Assembly (NCBI GenBank): GCA_910576325.1
Contig: CAJTIM010000001.1
Coordinates: 248,001 to 312,000, forward strand
Origin: Clostridia bacterium
GTDB lineage: Bacteria; Bacillota; Clostridia; Lachnospirales; Lachnospiraceae
Direction: 5' to 3'
DNA length: 64,000 bases
Numbering within the stretch: position 1 is the first letter of the stretch; every line of letters begins with the position of its first letter. The position numbers were made by a program, and so were the translations under genes. The notes beneath the pieces are model-generated. The model did not search any database. It was given only the letters and a program-made list of their open reading frames with translations, and was not told the DNA's origin. Below, piece after piece: positions 25,175 to 33,219 of the stretch.

Positions 25175-25810
25175 TTATCTTCGGCTGTTGCGTTCCTGGC
25201 GGAAGATGTAGTTTCTTAGGACGGCCTCGGTTTGGGGGCGCATTTCGATGAATTGGCAGCCGTGGCCGAATTGGGGTTTGCCGTCTATCTCGTCTACCGG
25301 TTCGAAGCGGAGGACTTTTGCGGCCAGCAGCAGGGGCTTGGATGCGCCGTGGAGCTGGAATTGGACTACGGTGCCTTCGGGCAGGCGGTGTTCGCACATG
25401 AAATAGATTCCGCCGGCGCTGATATCGCGGGTTGTGGCTTTGAAACGCTCCGGGATGCCTACGGCAAAGCTTGGGACGTAGGTACAGAACAGATCCAGGC
25501 TTGTTTCAAAATAGATTTTTAAATCTTGCCTGCGCTGTCTGGTTTCCTTTACTTCCACGATTTTGCAGGGAACGGAATTGCGCTCGTCGGAGATGGGCTG
25601 AGCTTCTCCTACGCTGCAGTGACAGCGCATCAGGCCGGACACGGAATCAAAAAAGACGATGGTGTAAAATTCTGACGTTTCCAGGGTCACGTCGCCTGGA
25701 ATGGACAGCCATAGCTCATCGGCCATATCCCGGAATACCTCGGCTTCACAGATGGCTTCATCTGCCAGAGTATAGATTTCAGCTTTTTTGCATTTTTTCA
25801 AAACGTCCAT
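25175..25810 (-). CDS. PilZ-domain c-di-GMP-binding protein (YcgR-like)
   Basis: This 211-residue protein has an N-terminal YcgR-N/PilZN-like beta domain (about residues 10-85) and a C-terminal PilZ domain (about 88-205). The c-di-GMP-binding motifs are R94-x-x-x-K98 (RRQDLK, with Lys replacing the usual second Arg) and D129-x-S-x-x-G (RDISAGGIYF). It probably acts as a flagellar brake or other c-di-GMP effector, which fits its place beside the c-di-GMP enzymes and motility operon. It is convergent with the hybrid kinase. The ATG at 25810 is preceded on the - strand by GGAGGCCCC. Confidence 0.88.
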   Translation of the reverse strand: MDVLKKCKKAEIYTLADEAICEAEVFRDMADELWLSIPGDVTLETSEFYTIVFFDSVSGLMRCHCSVGEAQPISDERNSVPCKIVEVKETRQRRQDLKIYFETSLDLFCTYVPSFAVGIPERFKATTRDISAGGIYFMCEHRLPEGTVVQFQLHGASKPLLLAAKVLRFEPVDEIDGKPQFGHGCQFIEMRPQTEAVLRNYIFRQERNSRR

Positions 25811-25923
25811 AATGAGGGGCCTCCTCGCTTTCTACTGTGATTACACAGCCTTTCTTTTTAGTATAGCAGAAAAATGCGGTTGGGGCAATGAAAAATCATG
25901 CGGTTGGGTAAGTAAATATGAGG

Positions 25924-27564
25924 TTAATTATCCTCCTCTGTTCCGGCTGCCTTGCTGTAGACGGTGCGCTTTCTGGCCATAGCGTCGCTTTCCAGATATT
26001 CGTCGTAGGTGGTGATCTTGTCGATCATGCTTCCGCCCGGCAAAATCTCGATGATTCGGTTGGCCGTGGTCTGGACGATCTGGTGATCGCGGGAAGAGAA
26101 CAGAAGCACGCCCGGGAACTTGATCAGTCCGTTGTTGAGGGCGGTGATGGACTCCATGTCCAGGTGGTCCGTAGGCTCGTCAAGGATGAGGATGTTGGCT
26201 CCGGAAATCATCAGCTTGGACAGCATACAGCGGACCTTTTCGCCTCCGGAGAGCACGCGGACTTTTTTCACGCCGTCCTCGCCGGCAAAGAGCATCCGGC
26301 CTAAGAAGCCGCGGACATAGGTGACATCCTTGATCTCCGAGTACTGGGTCAGCCAATCCACGATGATGTCGTCGTTGTCAAATTCCTTTGTATTATCCTT
26401 TGGAAAATAAGCCTGGCTTGTGGTTACGCCCCATTTGTAGGTTCCCTCGTCCGGCTCCATCTCCCCGGCCAGAATCTGGAACAGGGTGGTCTTGGCAAAT
26501 TCGTTGCTTCCCACAAAGGCTACCTTGTCGTCGTGGCCCAGAATAAAGGAAATATTGTCCAAGACCTTTACGCCGTCAATGGTTTTGGAAATGCCCTCTA
26601 CGGTCAGAACTTCGTTGCCGATCTCGCGGTTGGGACGGAAGTCAATGTATGGGTACTTCCGGCTGGAAGGCTTGATCTCGTCCAGCTCGATTTTTTCCAG
26701 GGCACGCTTTCTGGAGGTTGCCTGCTTGGATTTGGAAGCGTTGGCGCTGAAGCGGGAGATAAATTCCTGTAATTCTTTGATCTTCTCCTCTTTCTTCTTG
26801 TTGGCTTCTTTCATCTGACGGATCAGAAGCTGACTGGATTCGTACCAGAAGTCGTAGTTGCCGGCGTAGAGCTGAATCTTGCCGTAGTCAATGTCCGCCG
26901 TATGGGTGCAGACCTTGTTGAGAAAATAGCGGTCATGGGAAACTACGATGACCGTATTGTTAAAGTTAATTAAAAATTCTTCCAGCCAGGCAATGGCATC
27001 CAGATCCAGATGGTTTGTAGGCTCATCCAGAAGCAGAATATCCGGGCTGCCGAAAAGAGCCTGTGCGAGAAGGACCTTTACCTTCTGCGCTCCGGGCATG
27101 TCTTTCATGAGCGTATAATGGTGCTCTGTCTCAATGCCAAGGCCATTGAGAAGAGACGCGGCGTCGGCTTCCGCTTCCCAGCCGTTCATATCGGCAAATT
27201 CCGCTTCCAGCTCGCTTGCGCGGATGCCGTCCTCGTCGGTAAAGTCCTCCTTGGCATAGATGGCGTCTTTTTCCTTTGCTATCTCGTACAGCCGGGCATT
27301 GCCCATAATCACGGTGTCCATAACGGGATAGTCGTCATACTGGAAGTGATCCTGCTTTAAAAAGGAGAGCCGCTGTCCGGGAGTGACGGCGATTTCGCCG
27401 CTTGTGGACTCCAGCTCGCCGGTGAGTATTTTTAAGAATGTGGACTTGCCTGCGCCGTTGGCTCCAATCAGTCCGTAGCAGTTGCCCTCGGTGAATTTGA
27501 TGTTGACATCCTCGAAGAGAGCTTTCTTTCCGATTCTAAGTGTTACATTTACTGCCTGTATCAT
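25924..27564 (-). CDS. ABC-F family ATPase (YkpA/YbiT type)
   Basis: This 546-residue soluble protein has two ABC domains and no membrane part, a ribosome-associated ABC-F ATPase. Domain 1 is complete: GANGAGKST, LLLDEPTNHLDLDAI, and SHDRYFLNKVC. A basic/Lys-rich P-site linker lies at about 245-300. Domain 2 is degenerate: the Walker A reads GSNEFAKTT, with Ala for the second Gly, and the H-loop region reads SSRDHQ instead of SHDR. I recall the same pattern in YkpA-type members, so it is not a defect of this copy. TAAGAGGAG precedes ATG. Its promoter candidate lies at 27613-27640. Confidence 0.93.
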   Translation of the reverse strand: MIQAVNVTLRIGKKALFEDVNIKFTEGNCYGLIGANGAGKSTFLKILTGELESTSGEIAVTPGQRLSFLKQDHFQYDDYPVMDTVIMGNARLYEIAKEKDAIYAKEDFTDEDGIRASELEAEFADMNGWEAEADAASLLNGLGIETEHHYTLMKDMPGAQKVKVLLAQALFGSPDILLLDEPTNHLDLDAIAWLEEFLINFNNTVIVVSHDRYFLNKVCTHTADIDYGKIQLYAGNYDFWYESSQLLIRQMKEANKKKEEKIKELQEFISRFSANASKSKQATSRKRALEKIELDEIKPSSRKYPYIDFRPNREIGNEVLTVEGISKTIDGVKVLDNISFILGHDDKVAFVGSNEFAKTTLFQILAGEMEPDEGTYKWGVTTSQAYFPKDNTKEFDNDDIIVDWLTQYSEIKDVTYVRGFLGRMLFAGEDGVKKVRVLSGGEKVRCMLSKLMISGANILILDEPTDHLDMESITALNNGLIKFPGVLLFSSRDHQIVQTTANRIIEILPGGSMIDKITTYDEYLESDAMARKRTVYSKAAGTEEDN

Positions 27565-27612
27565 GCTTACTCCTCTTATTTTCTATATTTTGTCGGGTTT
27601 CGTCACTTTTTT

Positions 27613-27640
27613 ATTATACATAAAAATAGTTATTTTTCAA
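27613..27640 (-). promoter_or_regulatory. Promoter candidate of the ABC-F gene
   Basis: Read on the - strand, TTGAAA (27640-27635), a 16-nt spacer and TATAAT (27618-27613) form a near-consensus vegetative promoter 49 nt upstream of the start codon. Confidence 0.65.
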
Positions 27641-27663
27641 GGAAAAAGGGTGAAATAAAGAAA

Positions 27664-27692
27664 TTGAACTGCGCAGGGAAGTGTGGTATCAT
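27664..27692 (+). promoter_or_regulatory. Promoter candidate of the DUF4358 lipoprotein operon
   Basis: TTGAAC (27664-27669), a 17-nt spacer, and TATCAT (27687-27692) lie about 120 nt upstream of the lipoprotein start and are divergent from the ABC-F promoter. Confidence 0.55.
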
Positions 27693-27812
27693 ATTTGCTG
27701 TAAAACCCCATTATGGAAGCGCCTTTTGAAGAGGTATACATAGCGGAATCCCGGGGATACTTTTGATGGACCGGATTGAGAAAGATGAATGAATTTGGAA
27801 GGAGAAAGAAAT

Positions 27813-28346
27813 ATGGGAAACGTAAAAAAAATCGGACTGATAACCGGAGTACTGCTGCTGTTTACAGGGCTTTTGGCCGGCTGTAAGGGAAGCACGGCAC
27901 AAAAGGAGCCGCCTGTGGAGGATGTTTTGAAGGCGGTACAGGAGGCTTACGGGGAGAATTATCTGCCGGATACGGATATGGACGGGGAGATGCTCTCTCA
28001 GGTTATGGGAATCGACACGTCGCTGATGGAATCCTTTGCGGCCCAGATGCCGATGATTGGCGCACATCCGGATCGGGTGGTGATTGCAAAGGCAGCGGAA
28101 GGAAAGGGCGATGAGCTGGAAAAGGAGCTTCAGCGTGTGCGCACGGCGCTGGTGGAGGATCAGATGATTTACCCGATGAATTATGCGAAGACTCAGGCAT
28201 GCCAGGTGGTGCGGAAAGGAGACTATGCGGCTCTTTTTCTCGTAGGAGCCATAGATATGCGGGAAGATGCATCCGAGGAGGAGCAGCTTTCCTTTGCAAA
28301 GGAAGAGGTTCAGAAGGCTGTGGACGCTTTTGAGGGATGCTTCTAA
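27813..28346 (+). CDS. DUF4358-type lipoprotein
   Basis: A 177-residue exported lipoprotein. The start is ATG 27813, with GGAAGGAGAAAG upstream; the in-frame ATG at 27789 lies before that site and would spoil the signal peptide. The signal sequence KKIGLITGVLLLFTGLLAGC has its lipobox Cys at residue 24. The mature part contains YGENYLPDTDMDGEML, AQMPMIGAHPDRVVIAKA and YPMNYAKTQACQVVRKGDY, which fit the DUF4358 family widespread in Lachnospiraceae. The function is unknown. It is followed after 46 nt by a membrane/RyR-like protein in the same orientation. Confidence 0.85.
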   Translation: MGNVKKIGLITGVLLLFTGLLAGCKGSTAQKEPPVEDVLKAVQEAYGENYLPDTDMDGEMLSQVMGIDTSLMESFAAQMPMIGAHPDRVVIAKAAEGKGDELEKELQRVRTALVEDQMIYPMNYAKTQACQVVRKGDYAALFLVGAIDMREDASEEEQLSFAKEEVQKAVDAFEGCF

Positions 28347-28392
28347 GCTGCGGAGCGGGGCCTTTTGAATGTATCGAGGGGGATAAGACAAT

Positions 28393-30135
28393 ATGGTATT
28401 GCTGTGTTATATTCTGGGGCTTGTGGTTCTCCACATCAGCCTCAGAAAATGCGAGGAACGCCTAAGAAGTATTTTGATGGTGGGCTACAATTATCTGGTG
28501 GTTGTGGCTCTGTATTTTTGGATTCGGTTTCCTTTTGGCGGGGAAGCCTCGGAGATTCTTTATACCTTTTTGCTCTGTATGTATCAGGCAATTATGGCTC
28601 TGGCCTTTGAGGGAAACCCGGATCTCTTCGGAAGTCCTCAGTACGTATGTATTTTCCTGATTATTGTGGTGTATACCATCCGGGCCGTGCTGATTGTATT
28701 TTTCAAAAGCCTTTTGAGCCGGACGGTTATGAAATGGAGGCTTTTCTGGGCCAGGGAGATTTATCTGGTAAGGGGAAGCAGGAAGGATGCCCTTACCCTG
28801 ATAGGGGATATTCATAAGCATGTGAAGCGGGCGGCTGTGGCGTATATGTTCTCCGATGAGGAAGAGGAGGAAGGGGAGCCTGTTCCGGGCGCTCTCTGTG
28901 TGGACAGGGAATGGATAGGGAAAATGAAGGGGGATAAGCGTTATCACGTGATTCTTCTCCCGGACAGCTGTCATGAGAATATCAGGTATCTTCAGGAGCT
29001 GGAGGCTTTGGGAAAGCAGGTATCAAAGCTTCGGGTAACGGCTTTTCTCGATAATGATCTGATTCGCTTTGAGGACCTTGTTTTTGAAAATCTGGACGCC
29101 TATCTCGTATCCAAGGAGCAGCTGTTAGTCCGCCGGCTTTTGATGGAGCGGCAGCCTGTGGGGTATCTCAAGGAGCAGGGACTGGGACGCATGGAGCGGG
29201 GCGTGTTCTGTCCGGACGTCCCTTTTACGGTGTGCGTCATTGGGTTTGAGGATTTTGGAAAGGAATTTCTGCTTTCCACTTATGAAAATACGGCCTTTGA
29301 AACTGCGGCTTCTGACAGAAAGGGGCTTCGGGCGCTTATTTTGGATGAAAATCTGGAGAAAAAACAGGCCGGGCTGTTCCGGGACGCGCCGCAGCTAAAG
29401 GAAGAGACAGGAATTGTCTGGGCGGATGCGCCCTTTGAATCCGAGGCATTTTTTGATACCATTGAAGGCTGGATGGGGGATCTGCATCAGATTTTAATCG
29501 CTGCGGGAGATACGGCTTACAATGTGGAGCTGGCTATGCGGCTTTTGCGCATTTTCCGGAAGCGAGGTCTTGGGGAGCATATTCCGCAGATCGTGGTAGC
29601 GCTTCACGAGGAGGCAGAAGGCAGTATTCTGCTTTTGTCACAGGAAAAGAATGTGTTCTTTCAGAAGGTAGGCCAGGAACCGTTTACATATGAAGAATTG
29701 GTGCTGCGCAGGACGGACGAGGAGGCGGAGGCCCTCCACAGACGATATCAGGGGACCAATTTTCATGTGGGGAACTGGAATACCCTGGGTACGTTTACCC
29801 AGAACTCCAATCGGGCTGTGGTGTGGGATATTCCCAACAAATTAGCGCTGGCGGGGGATATAAGCGGGCTTTCCGATGAGGAGCGGGAGGCGGTTCTCTG
29901 GCAGCTTGCCCGCTATGAGCACAGGCGGTGGAATGTCTTCCACTATTCCAGGGGGTGGACGAGGCTTCCCGTAGAAGCGCTCTCAGAGGAGGAACGGGAG
30001 AAGTGCGCAACAAAGCATAAGCAGGAAAAACGTCATACCTGCCTGGTGGAATGGGAGGAATTGGACGATCTGCCCCAGTCGGAACCGGGAATACTGAAGC
30101 GGTATGATTATGAAAATGTGGCTCAGCTTTTTTAA
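28393..30135 (+). CDS. Membrane protein with Rossmann-like middle and RyR-like C-terminal domain
   Basis: A 580-residue protein not assigned to a named family. Residues 1-115 hold about four membrane helices. The middle (about 120-440) alternates beta strands and helices, including FTVCVIGFEDFGKEFLL and HQILIAAGDTAYNVELA, and resembles tandem TrkA/RCK-N-type nucleotide-binding folds, although the Gly-rich loop is not canonical. The C-terminus (about 495-580) has ARYEHRRWNVFHYSRGW, RHTCLVEWEEL and YDYENVAQL, the pattern of bacterial RyR domains (EHxxW...GW...H..L..W/Y.EL...YD). A ligand- or nucleotide-responsive membrane regulator is suggested, but this is inference. GAGGGGG precedes ATG. Confidence 0.65.
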   Translation: MVLLCYILGLVVLHISLRKCEERLRSILMVGYNYLVVVALYFWIRFPFGGEASEILYTFLLCMYQAIMALAFEGNPDLFGSPQYVCIFLIIVVYTIRAVLIVFFKSLLSRTVMKWRLFWAREIYLVRGSRKDALTLIGDIHKHVKRAAVAYMFSDEEEEEGEPVPGALCVDREWIGKMKGDKRYHVILLPDSCHENIRYLQELEALGKQVSKLRVTAFLDNDLIRFEDLVFENLDAYLVSKEQLLVRRLLMERQPVGYLKEQGLGRMERGVFCPDVPFTVCVIGFEDFGKEFLLSTYENTAFETAASDRKGLRALILDENLEKKQAGLFRDAPQLKEETGIVWADAPFESEAFFDTIEGWMGDLHQILIAAGDTAYNVELAMRLLRIFRKRGLGEHIPQIVVALHEEAEGSILLLSQEKNVFFQKVGQEPFTYEELVLRRTDEEAEALHRRYQGTNFHVGNWNTLGTFTQNSNRAVVWDIPNKLALAGDISGLSDEEREAVLWQLARYEHRRWNVFHYSRGWTRLPVEALSEEEREKCATKHKQEKRHTCLVEWEELDDLPQSEPGILKRYDYENVAQLF

Positions 30136-30164
30136 AAATAGCTTCTAAAAATAAGAAAAAGAAG

Positions 30165-30193
30165 TTTACCTTTTTCTGTAAATGTGTTAAAAT
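30165..30193 (+). promoter_or_regulatory. Promoter candidate of the purine permease gene
   Basis: TTTACC (30165-30170), a 17-nt spacer and TAAAAT (30188-30193) lie about 150 nt before the permease start. A hairpin with a U-rich tail follows within the predicted leader. Confidence 0.5.
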
Positions 30194-30216
30194 ACGTAAT
30201 GTGTTTTTGTTTATTG

Positions 30217-30262
30217 CCATTCGCAGGCTCGGGACAGAGGCTGTGAATGGTATTTTTATTTT
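30217..30262 (+). terminator. Hairpin with U-rich tail in the leader of the purine permease gene
   Basis: CCATTCGCAG (30217-30226) pairs with CTGTGAATGG (30241-30250), with one G-U pair, followed by TATTTTTATTTT. It could terminate read-through from the RyR-like gene, or act as a leader attenuator if the promoter at 30165-30193 is used. Confidence 0.6.
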
Positions 30263-30346
30263 ATGGACCTTTTTGGAAGCTCCGGATGTTTTTATCTGTG
30301 TGGCCGGCGCTTCGGGAAAGCTCCGTTTACACAGGAGGGACGAAAG

Positions 30347-31714
30347 ATGGTAGAAAAATTGTTTAAGCTGAAGGAAAACAACACCACGGTGAAGACAGAG
30401 ATTTTGGCGGGTGTTACAACCTTTATGACTATGGCCTACATTTTGGCTGTGAACCCCAATATCCTGAGCGCTGCCGGCATGGATCAGGGTGCGGTGTTTA
30501 CGGCTACGGTGCTGGCTTCCTTTTTGGGCACGGTATGTATGGCGCTGTTTGCCAACTACCCCTTTGCATTGGCTCCGGGTATGGGACTCAATGCTTACTT
30601 TGCCTATACGGTTGTTCTGGGGATGGGATACCCGTGGCAGGCTGCTCTGGCGGCGGTATTTGTGGAAGGCGTGATCTTTATTTTGCTTTCGCTGTTCAAT
30701 ATCCGGGAAGCGATTTTCAATTCCATTCCCACGAATCTTAAGAAGGCCGTTTCCGTAGGTATCGGATTTTTCATTGCGTTTATCGGTTTGCAGAATGCGA
30801 AGATTGTGGTAGGCGGCGCTACGCTGGTGGAGCTGTTCTCTTTAAGTGCGGTAGAGGGAGGTACGATGCAGGATGTGGGAATCACAGTGATTCTGGCCAT
30901 TGTCGGTGTGCTGATTACCTCCATTTTGGTTATTAAGCAGGTAAAGGGCAATATTCTCTGGGGGATTCTGATTACCTGGGGGCTTGGTATTGTCTGCCAG
31001 TTTGCGGGAGTTTATGTGCCCAACCCGGAGCTTGGCTTTTACGGCTTGCTTCCCGATTTTTCCGGCGGGCTTTCCATTCCCAGTATTGCGCCGATTTTTG
31101 CAAAGCTTGATTTTACGGCGATTCCTTTCGGGGAATTTATTGTGATTATTTTAGCGTTCCTCTTTGTGGATATGTTCGATACCCTTGGAACGCTGATTGG
31201 CGTGGCTTCCAAGGCGGACATGCTTGACAAGGACGGCAAGCTGCCCAATATTAAGGGCGCGCTGATGGCGGACGCGGTTGCCACGACAGCCGGTGCGGTG
31301 CTTGGTACTTCCACCACAACTACCTTTGTGGAGAGCGCTTCCGGTGTGTCGGAGGGCGGAAGAACGGGACTTACGGCTATGACTACGGCGGTTCTTTTTG
31401 GGCTGTCCCTGCTGTTATCCCCTATTTTCCTTGCCATTCCGTCCTTTGCCACGGCTCCGGCTCTGATTGTGGTGGGCTTCTATATGGTAAATCAGGTGGG
31501 AACGATTGACTTTTCGGATTTTGGGGAGGGAATCCCGGCATTTATCTGTATTGCGGCCATGCCCTTTTTCTACAGCATCTCCGAAGGTATTTCTATGGGC
31601 GTGATTTCTTATGTGGTGCTGAATCTGGTTTCCGGAGCAGCAAAGAGCAAGAAGGTAAGCGTGGTGATGTATATATTGGCGCTGCTGTTTCTGCTTAAGT
31701 ATTTCTTTATCTGA
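30347..31714 (+). CDS. Purine (guanine/hypoxanthine/adenine) permease, AzgA-type NCS2 family
   Basis: A 455-residue transporter with about 12-14 membrane helices. Family landmarks are KTEILAGVTTFMTMAYIL near the N-terminus, PFALAPGMGLNAYFAY, FVDMFDTLGTLIGVA and TTTTFVESASGVSEGGRTG, all as in PbuG/PbuO/AzgA proton symporters. The exact purine cannot be told. ATG 30347 was chosen because ACAGGAGGG precedes it; the longer reading from 30263 would begin in the hairpin tail. A terminator follows at 31738-31783. No purine riboswitch motif is seen in the leader. Confidence 0.93.
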   Translation: MVEKLFKLKENNTTVKTEILAGVTTFMTMAYILAVNPNILSAAGMDQGAVFTATVLASFLGTVCMALFANYPFALAPGMGLNAYFAYTVVLGMGYPWQAALAAVFVEGVIFILLSLFNIREAIFNSIPTNLKKAVSVGIGFFIAFIGLQNAKIVVGGATLVELFSLSAVEGGTMQDVGITVILAIVGVLITSILVIKQVKGNILWGILITWGLGIVCQFAGVYVPNPELGFYGLLPDFSGGLSIPSIAPIFAKLDFTAIPFGEFIVIILAFLFVDMFDTLGTLIGVASKADMLDKDGKLPNIKGALMADAVATTAGAVLGTSTTTTFVESASGVSEGGRTGLTAMTTAVLFGLSLLLSPIFLAIPSFATAPALIVVGFYMVNQVGTIDFSDFGEGIPAFICIAAMPFFYSISEGISMGVISYVVLNLVSGAAKSKKVSVVMYILALLFLLKYFFI

Positions 31715-31737
31715 TACGGTACAAAGACAGAAGGGGA

Positions 31738-31783
31738 AGTGCCGGGAAGCGGGCAAAGGGGCTTGCTTTCCGGCGCTTTTTTT
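31738..31783 (+). terminator. Intrinsic terminator after the purine permease gene
   Basis: AGTGCCGGGAAGC (31738-31750) pairs with GCTTTCCGGCGCT (31765-31777), with G-U pairs, followed by TTTTTTT. Confidence 0.8.
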
Positions 31784-31869
31784 GCTGCGGGGCTTTGTTT
31801 TTGGAATGGGTGGACTTTGAACATAAAGATATAGTATACTATTTGAAAAATGTAAAAAGGAGAATGAAT

Positions 31870-32310
31870 ATGTTAAAGGAATTTAAGGAATTTGCCTTAA
31901 AGGGCAATATGATCGATCTGGCGGTAGGTGTGATTATCGGCGGAGGATTTAATACTTTGGTAAGCTCTCTGGTGAATGATATTGTAATGCCGTTTATCAG
32001 CCTGTTTACCGGGCGGCTTGATTTTTCCAATATGTTTATTGCACTGGACGGCAATTCCTACGCAACGCTGGAGGCGGCAAAGGAGGCGACCTCTACCATT
32101 GCTTACGGAAGCTTTATTACGGGGCTGATTAATTTTCTGCTTACGGCCTTTGTGGTGTTTGTTGTGGTGAAGCAGATGAATAAGCTTCACCGGAAGAAGG
32201 AAGAGCCGGCCGCGCCTGCAAAGCCCGCTACGAAGGTATGCCCGCACTGTATGTCCGAGATTCACATTAAGGCGGACAAGTGTCCCTACTGTACCTCGGA
32301 TGTGGAGTAG
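31870..32310 (+). CDS. mscL: Large-conductance mechanosensitive channel MscL with C-terminal zinc ribbon
   Basis: A 146-residue tension-gated channel. KEFKEFALKGNMIDLAVGVIIGGGF contains the amphipathic S1 helix and TM1 with the conserved Gly-rich pore. VNDIVMPFIS follows, and TM2 lies at about residues 75-98. The C-terminus adds CPHC and CPYC pairs (about residues 122-143), a two-knuckle zinc ribbon seen in several clostridial MscL proteins. ATG 31870 fits AAGGAG best; ATG 31864 is too close. It lies 14 nt upstream of the HAD gene. Confidence 0.94.
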   Translation: MLKEFKEFALKGNMIDLAVGVIIGGGFNTLVSSLVNDIVMPFISLFTGRLDFSNMFIALDGNSYATLEAAKEATSTIAYGSFITGLINFLLTAFVVFVVVKQMNKLHRKKEEPAAPAKPATKVCPHCMSEIHIKADKCPYCTSDVE

Positions 32311-32324
32311 GAGAGGAGACGGGA

Positions 32325-32975
32325 ATGAAATATCAGTGGATATTTTTTGATTTGGACGGGACGCTGACGGACCCGGCGGTGGGAATTACCGGCGGTGTGA
32401 TGTATGCGCTGGAGCAGTTCGGGATACATGAAAGCAGCAGAGAAAAATTATATCCCTTTATCGGGCCTGTTTTAACGGAATCCTTTCGGAAGTATTATGG
32501 CTTTACCAAGGAGCAGGCGCTTCTGGCAGCCGGCTATTATCGGGAGTATTACGGGAAGGCGGGGAAGTTTGAAAATGTCGTCTACGACGGAATCGCGGAC
32601 ATGCTCCGGGAGCTTCGGGCAGCCGGCAAGGAGCTTTTTGTGGCGACCCTCAAGGGAGAAGCCTTTGCCAAAGAGATTCTGGAGCATTTCGGACTGGCCG
32701 GTTATTTTACGGAGATAGCAGGCCAGGTGATGGACGGACTGGAAACGCCCAAGTCGCAGATTATCATGGAGATTTTGAAGAAGCGGGGAATTGACCACCA
32801 GGGCAGGGCCGTGATGGTGGGAGATCGGGAGCAGGATATCATTGCGGCAAGAGAGGCGGGGATTTTGGAAATCGGCGTTCTGTATGGTTACGGCGAAAGG
32901 GCGGAGCTTGAGTCCGTTCACGCAAAACGGATGGCTGCGGATGTAAGGGAGCTTTGGGAGGAATTGCTGCATTAA
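32325..32975 (+). CDS. HAD-superfamily phosphatase (phosphoglycolate phosphatase-like)
   Basis: A 216-residue HAD hydrolase: motif I FFDLDGTLTD, motif II VATLKGE (Thr), Lys in ETPKSQ, and motif IV VGDREQDIIAARE. The helical cap between motifs I and II is of the PGP/PNPase-regulator type (subclass IA). The substrate is unknown; Gph- or PpaX-like nucleotide or sugar phosphates are possible. ATG 32325 follows GAGAGGAG. The gene is likely co-transcribed with mscL. Confidence 0.87.
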   Translation: MKYQWIFFDLDGTLTDPAVGITGGVMYALEQFGIHESSREKLYPFIGPVLTESFRKYYGFTKEQALLAAGYYREYYGKAGKFENVVYDGIADMLRELRAAGKELFVATLKGEAFAKEILEHFGLAGYFTEIAGQVMDGLETPKSQIIMEILKKRGIDHQGRAVMVGDREQDIIAAREAGILEIGVLYGYGERAELESVHAKRMAADVRELWEELLH

Positions 32976-33065
32976 TCTGCATGAAGGCGTGCCCGGAAAA
33001 AGGATATGTGAGATTTTTGTAAATTTGGCATAGATTTTTAAACCATGTTTTTGGGAGAGAAACAG

Positions 33066-33095
33066 TTGTCAAATGCCGGCGGAGCATGGTATACT
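33066..33095 (+). promoter_or_regulatory. Promoter candidate of the OPT transporter operon
   Basis: TTGTCA (33066-33071), an 18-nt spacer and TATACT (33090-33095) lie about 125 nt before the OPT start. The intervening leader shows no strong hairpin. Confidence 0.65.
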
Positions 33096-33219
33096 GAATC
33101 CATTACTTGTCTATTCTGTTAATTAGGAAGCTTTCCCCGGATATCCCATCGTGTTCGGCAAAGGATAACGCGGTACCAGGGGAATGAGAACAGAATGGTC
33201 ATAGAGAAGGAGAGAGAGT

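Noticed and set aside
26470-26520. Inactivating mutation in the second Walker A of the ABC-F protein (GSNEFAKTT)
   Set aside because: The same substitution pattern is, to my knowledge, usual in YkpA-type ABC-F proteins, so it is not evidence of decay.
30194-30346. Purine riboswitch in front of the purine permease
   Set aside because: The conserved core loops of the purine riboswitch (TATA..., TTTCTACC-like J2-3) are absent; only a simple hairpin with a U-rich tail is present.
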